The notes beneath the pieces are model-generated. The model was not told the DNA's origin, did not search any database, and saw only the letters and a list, made by a program, of their open reading frames with translations. DNA of 8,950 nucleotides, taken from Candidatus Ryanbacteria bacterium RIFCSPLOWO2_12_FULL_47_9c (GTDB taxonomy: Bacteria > Patescibacteriota > Minisyncoccia > Ryanbacterales > GWA2-47-10b). The stretch lies in NCBI GenBank assembly GCA_001821795.1, contig MHOB01000027.1, positions 1 through 8,950 on the forward strand, written 5' to 3'. Positions 6,376 through 8,950 of the stretch are shown here, piece by piece (positions within the stretch are counted from its first letter, which is position 1; each line of letters opens with the position of its first letter). A program made the translations under genes and the position numbers.

Positions 6376-6462
6376 TCACGCCATCTCGCGTATGCGTTCG
6401 ATCGTCTCCCAAGTTTCTTTGTGGATACGCTCGTTACATACGCGGTAGACGGCGCGGCCATA
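6376..6462 (-). pseudogene. Possible 3' remnant of a leftward gene (weak)
   Basis: A 28-codon open stretch without a start codon ends in TGA at 6376 and reads ...NERIHKETWETIERIREMA, a charged, helix-like composition with codons like those of the neighbours. The perfect hairpin with T7 lies 36 bp downstream in the same direction, as expected for the end of a gene and its terminator. I do not recognise a family. The plus strand here is also open for 40 codons from a GTG at 6349, so chance is a real alternative. Confidence 0.25.
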
Positions 6463-6473
6463 TTAATATAGTA

Positions 6474-6501
6474 TTGTCAATATCTATCAAAAGACTAGAT
6501 T
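6474..6501 (+). promoter_or_regulatory. Candidate promoter for the small membrane protein-methyltransferase operon
   Basis: TTGTCA (6474-6479) and TAGATT (6496-6501) are 16 bp apart and lie about 30 bp upstream of the ATG at 6531. The -35 sits in an AT-rich stretch with short inverted repeats (ATATTAATAT, then ATTG-T-CAAT). A second -10-like TAGAAT at 6519-6524 has no correctly spaced -35. Both boxes are imperfect. Confidence 0.3.
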
Positions 6502-6530
6502 GTAAAACTTCTTTAGGATAGAATACGCCT

Positions 6531-6749
6531 ATGTTTTTCCTTTTTTTTCTTTTAGTGCCGATCTATGCGAATGCATATTTGGATCTCGGATCGGGAAGTT
6601 ATTTCTTACAAATGTTTCTTGCGCTTTTATTTACTGTGCTCGTAAGTATTCGCGCGTTTTGGTATAAGATTGTCTCTCTTTTTCGGAAGATCCGGAAAAA
6701 AGATGGAAAGAAAAAAGACGGCGAGGAGAAACCGCATGAAGATAACTGA
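6531..6749 (+). CDS. Small membrane protein of unknown function
   Basis: This 72-residue protein begins with a short hydrophobic segment (MFFLFFLLVPIYANAYL, either a signal-like or a membrane helix). It continues with LDLGSGSYFLQMFLALLFTVLVSIRAFW, a second hydrophobic helix preceded by an L-D-x-G-S-G-S-Y motif, and ends in a very basic then acidic tail (KIRKKDGKKKDGEEKPHEDN). The LDxGSGSY-hydrophobic layout is one I associate with small membrane proteins next to envelope-modifying enzymes, but I cannot name a function. The ribosome site is weak (AGGA at 6515-6518, 12 bases before the ATG). Its 3' end overlaps the methyltransferase gene by 14 nt, implying coupled translation and a shared pathway, perhaps as a small membrane partner of the enzymes that follow. 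Confidence 0.7.
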   Translation: MFFLFFLLVPIYANAYLDLGSGSYFLQMFLALLFTVLVSIRAFWYKIVSLFRKIRKKDGKKKDGEEKPHEDN

Positions 6750-8103
6750 AATTGCGCCGAGCTCGTTTCGCGATCCGAGCGGTTTTTTGTTCACTCGTTC
6801 AGGAACGCTTTATCGCCAGATCAACAAGCTTTATGAAAAGGAGTACGGCCACCTTATGCGGTCCGGGTTGTATGAATCTCTCACGCGCGACGGGTTTCTC
6901 ATCCCGCATGAAGAAGTGAGTGAACCGCCCGCGCGTGAGGACAGCGCGCATATCGTTATCCATCCGGAGCGCATCCCGTTTGTCTCGTATCCGTATGAGT
7001 GGTGTTTTGGTGAGTTAAAAGACGCCGCACTCTTGACGCTGGATGTTCAGAAGCGCGCTCTCGAACATGGGATGGTTCTGAAAGACGCCAGCGCATACAA
7101 TATTCAGTTTAGGCACGGAAAACCGATTTTCATTGATACGCTTTCCTTTGATTTTTATAAAGAGGGAAAACCGTGGGAGGGGTATCGCCAATTTTGCCAG
7201 CATTTTTTGGCGCCTCTTGCACTCATGGTTTATACGGACGTCCGGCTTCGGGAGTTCCTACGGATTTATATTGACGGAATACCTCTTGATCTCGCGCGCG
7301 CGCTTTTGCCGTTTTCAAGTATTTTCCGTCCGTCGCTTTTAATTCATATTATTTTTCATGCAAAGACTCAAGCGCGCTTCGCTGGAAGGGAGACGAAGGA
7401 TCATTCTTCTCGATTTATGAACAGAAAAACAATGCTTGAACTTGCGGATAATTTGCGTTCTTCGGTCGCCGCGCTTCAATGGAAATTTTCTCGGACCGAG
7501 TGGGGAGAGTATTATCGCGAAACGAATTACTCGTCTGGATCTTTCTCAGAGAAAGCGGAGCTCGTGGAAAAAATGACCGAACGAGCAGATCCTAAAACAC
7601 TTTGGGATATTGGTGCCAATACGGGCGTGTTTAGTAGGATTGCGAGCAAAAGAGGCGTCTACACCATATCAATCGACAGTGATCCGGCGGCTGTCGAGAA
7701 AAATTATCAGACGCGCGATAACAATACCTTGCCGCTTGTAATGGATCTTACGAATCCGTCGCCCGCATTGGGGTGGGATCACCGAGAGCGTCTTTCATTG
7801 AAGGATCGGGGACCCGCGGACATGGTTCTTGCGCTTGCGCTTATTCATCACCTCGTTATTTCGAACAACCTCCCTTTTTCTGCGGTTGCCCGATTTCTTG
7901 CCGATATATGCAAAACGCTCGTGATCGAGTTTGTGCCGAAAAGTGACTCTAACACGCGGCGCCTTCTCAAAAGCAGGAAAGATATATTTCCGGAATATAC
8001 AAAAAGACATTTTGAAGAAGCGTTTTCCATGCTCTTTGTTATAAAGGAATCTGTGCCCATTTCGGGGTCGGAGCGCGTTTTATACTATATGGAGAAAAGA
8101 TAA
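6736..8103 (+). CDS. SAM-dependent methyltransferase with N-terminal kinase-like region
   Basis: This is a 455-residue two-part protein. The C-terminal part is a class I SAM-dependent methyltransferase: motif I LWDIGANTGVFSRIA (289-303), the acidic residue after strand two in ISIDSD (Asp314), VMDLTN (335-340) and a strand-four block ADMVLALALIHHL (361-373). The N-terminal part contains LKDASAYNIQFRHGKPIFID (115-134), which has the Asp...Asn...Asp pattern of aminoglycoside phosphotransferase/protein-kinase catalytic loops (D117, N122, D134). That resemblance is mine and needs structural support. NoeA-like nodulation methyltransferases are the nearest named relatives I can suggest. I chose ATG 6736 because GAGGAG (6723-6728) lies seven bases upstream and MKITEIAPSSFRDPSGFL starts the recognisable protein; the frame stays open further upstream inside the preceding gene. 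It overlaps that gene by 14 nt, and the next starts three bases after its stop. The substrate is unknown; the membrane neighbours suggest a cell-surface molecule. Confidence 0.8.
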   Translation: MKITEIAPSSFRDPSGFLFTRSGTLYRQINKLYEKEYGHLMRSGLYESLTRDGFLIPHEEVSEPPAREDSAHIVIHPERIPFVSYPYEWCFGELKDAALLTLDVQKRALEHGMVLKDASAYNIQFRHGKPIFIDTLSFDFYKEGKPWEGYRQFCQHFLAPLALMVYTDVRLREFLRIYIDGIPLDLARALLPFSSIFRPSLLIHIIFHAKTQARFAGRETKDHSSRFMNRKTMLELADNLRSSVAALQWKFSRTEWGEYYRETNYSSGSFSEKAELVEKMTERADPKTLWDIGANTGVFSRIASKRGVYTISIDSDPAAVEKNYQTRDNNTLPLVMDLTNPSPALGWDHRERLSLKDRGPADMVLALALIHHLVISNNLPFSAVARFLADICKTLVIEFVPKSDSNTRRLLKSRKDIFPEYTKRHFEEAFSMLFVIKESVPISGSERVLYYMEKR

Positions 8104-8106
8104 GCA

Positions 8107-8950
8107 ATGAAACGCTTATTGGACGTCTTGCACCCTTTTTTTATTGCACTATCTCCGGTGCTTTTTCTCTATGCATATAATGTAGAACAGGTGCTCGTGG
8201 GCGATACACTAATCTCCGCTTTGATCGTACTGGTGCTTGCGATTATAGTGCTTGGATTATTCTCTGCTATTTTTCGTGACTTGCGCAAGGGAGCGCTTGC
8301 GGCTTCGTTTTTTCTCATTCTTTTCTTTTCGTACGGACACTTATTTGCGCTCAAAGAGCTCTATAGCATTCGCCTTAGGTACTTGATTGGTGGCGCGGTC
8401 TTGTTGTTTTCACTTGGTCTCTTTTTTATTGCTACAACGCGTCGTGACTTGCGAGTGCTGGCGCGAAGCGCCACGGTCTTCGCTGTTTTTTTGATTCTTT
8501 TTTCTGTTTTACAAATCACCGTGTTTAAAATAAAAAGCGCATATTTTTCTTCTCGATACGGAAGTTCGGATAACATAAAAGTAGTAGGCAACGGCGGCGG
8601 TCCCGACATCTACTATATTATGCTTGACGGGTATGCAAGCAGTTGGTCGCTCCGTGAAGTATATAAATACGACAATACTCCTTTTCTCAATGCGCTTCGC
8701 GATCGCGGTTTTTTTGTAGTTTCCAAGAGTCGCAGTAATTATCCCAATACAACTTTTTCTCTTCCGAGCATGCTCAATATGGACTATGTCGAGAATTTGA
8801 CATCAGACGGGCTTATTACAAAAGAGTCGTATAATTACCGAGATCTTATTTATAACAATGCCGCGCTCAAGTTTTTGCTTGCCAAGGGTTACACCTATAT
8901 TCACGTCGGATCTTGGTGGGATCCAACGCGTTCAAATCCTCACGCAAGCG
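8107..8950 (+). CDS. Membrane sulfatase/alkaline-phosphatase superfamily protein (3' truncated)
   Basis: The frame opens at ATG 8107, three bases after the methyltransferase stop, and runs without a stop to the end of the window (281 residues seen). The N-terminal 140 residues form about five membrane helices (roughly 10-24, 33-57, 63-81, 93-110 and 121-139). The extracytoplasmic domain then begins with GPDIYYIMLDGYASSW (165-180), where DIYYIMLDG is the first metal-binding strand with Asp174. NYPNTTFSLPSMLN (211-224) follows, whose Thr215 or Thr216 stands where the nucleophile of sulfatase, LTA-synthase and phosphoethanolamine-transferase relatives is found. Such enzymes hydrolyse or transfer phosphate, sulfate or phospho-alcohol groups on the outer face of the membrane. 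A role in decorating a surface polymer fits, but the remaining metal ligands are outside the window, so hydrolase and transferase cannot be told apart. The ribosome site is GGAG at 8090-8093, somewhat distant. Confidence 0.82.
   Translation, partial: MKRLLDVLHPFFIALSPVLFLYAYNVEQVLVGDTLISALIVLVLAIIVLGLFSAIFRDLRKGALAASFFLILFFSYGHLFALKELYSIRLRYLIGGAVLLFSLGLFFIATTRRDLRVLARSATVFAVFLILFSVLQITVFKIKSAYFSSRYGSSDNIKVVGNGGGPDIYYIMLDGYASSWSLREVYKYDNTPFLNALRDRGFFVVSKSRSNYPNTTFSLPSMLNMDYVENLTSDGLITKESYNYRDLIYNNAALKFLLAKGYTYIHVGSWWDPTRSNPHAS

Noticed and set aside
6452..6480. Minus-strand promoter from TTGACA (6480-6475)
   Set aside because: The -35 is perfect but at 16-18 bp spacing there is only GC-rich sequence and no -10.
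6318..6521. A 67-codon plus-strand frame starting inside the palindrome
   Set aside because: Its composition is Arg/Ser-rich and unlike the neighbours, it starts at the palindrome centre without a ribosome site, and it overlaps the more plausible leftward remnant and promoter region.
6670..6735. Upstream start for the methyltransferase protein
   Set aside because: The added residues are Lys/Arg-rich and lie inside the small membrane gene, whereas ATG 6736 has a good GAGGAG ribosome site.

Overview
The window looks like a compact bacterial accessory locus, probably from a Patescibacteria/CPR genome of the Parcubacteria type. Support for that is modest: gaps are small or replaced by overlaps, an orphan PaaX/Cas2-like protein of a kind common in those genomes is present, and moderate GC with ordinary stops (TGA ends asnB and the small membrane gene, so UGA is not recoded as glycine). 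No rRNA, tRNA or other taxonomic marker is present, so the placement is inference.

Left block (1-5564): organophosphonate metabolism. On the plus strand are the C-terminal nucleotidyltransferase part of what is most likely a phosphoenolpyruvate mutase fusion (truncated by the window edge) and, one base later, a complete phosphonopyruvate decarboxylase. Together they would convert PEP to phosphonopyruvate and then phosphonoacetaldehyde. Converging from the minus strand is a tightly coupled set read from right to left: an AsnB-type glutamine amidotransferase/synthetase, an aldehyde dehydrogenase resembling phosphonoacetaldehyde dehydrogenase (PhnY), and a LicC-like cytidylyltransferase. asnB and the dehydrogenase share an ATGA overlap, the dehydrogenase and the cytidylyltransferase overlap by 11 nt, and the two convergent blocks overlap by 20 nt at their 3' ends. 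The dehydrogenase is broken by a one-base frameshift at about 2896 in a G run; restoring one base rejoins a complete family protein. A plausible reading is a pathway that makes a phosphonate building block, possibly phosphonoacetate or an amide of it rather than the usual 2-aminoethylphosphonate, and activates it with a nucleotide for attachment to a surface polymer. No 2-aminoethylphosphonate transaminase is seen.

Middle (5565-6530): a single leftward gene for a 190-residue PaaX/Cas2-like protein. It is bracketed by two clearly related hairpin sequences in inverted orientation. Each has TACCCGC, 8 nt, GCCATGGC, 8 nt and GC, followed by a T-tract that points inward towards the gene. The inner stem bases differ between the copies, yet both remain paired. 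The right copy overlaps the -35 of a candidate leaderless promoter. This bracketed unit (about 5653-6342) is the least expected structure in the window. To its right is a roughly 190 bp gap that may hold a remnant of a leftward gene.

Right block (6531-8950): a rightward operon of a small membrane protein, a 455-residue protein with a C-terminal SAM-dependent methyltransferase domain and an N-terminal half carrying a kinase-like motif, and the first 281 residues of a multi-pass membrane sulfatase/alkaline-phosphatase superfamily protein. This set also suggests envelope modification, but nothing in the sequence ties it directly to the phosphonate block.
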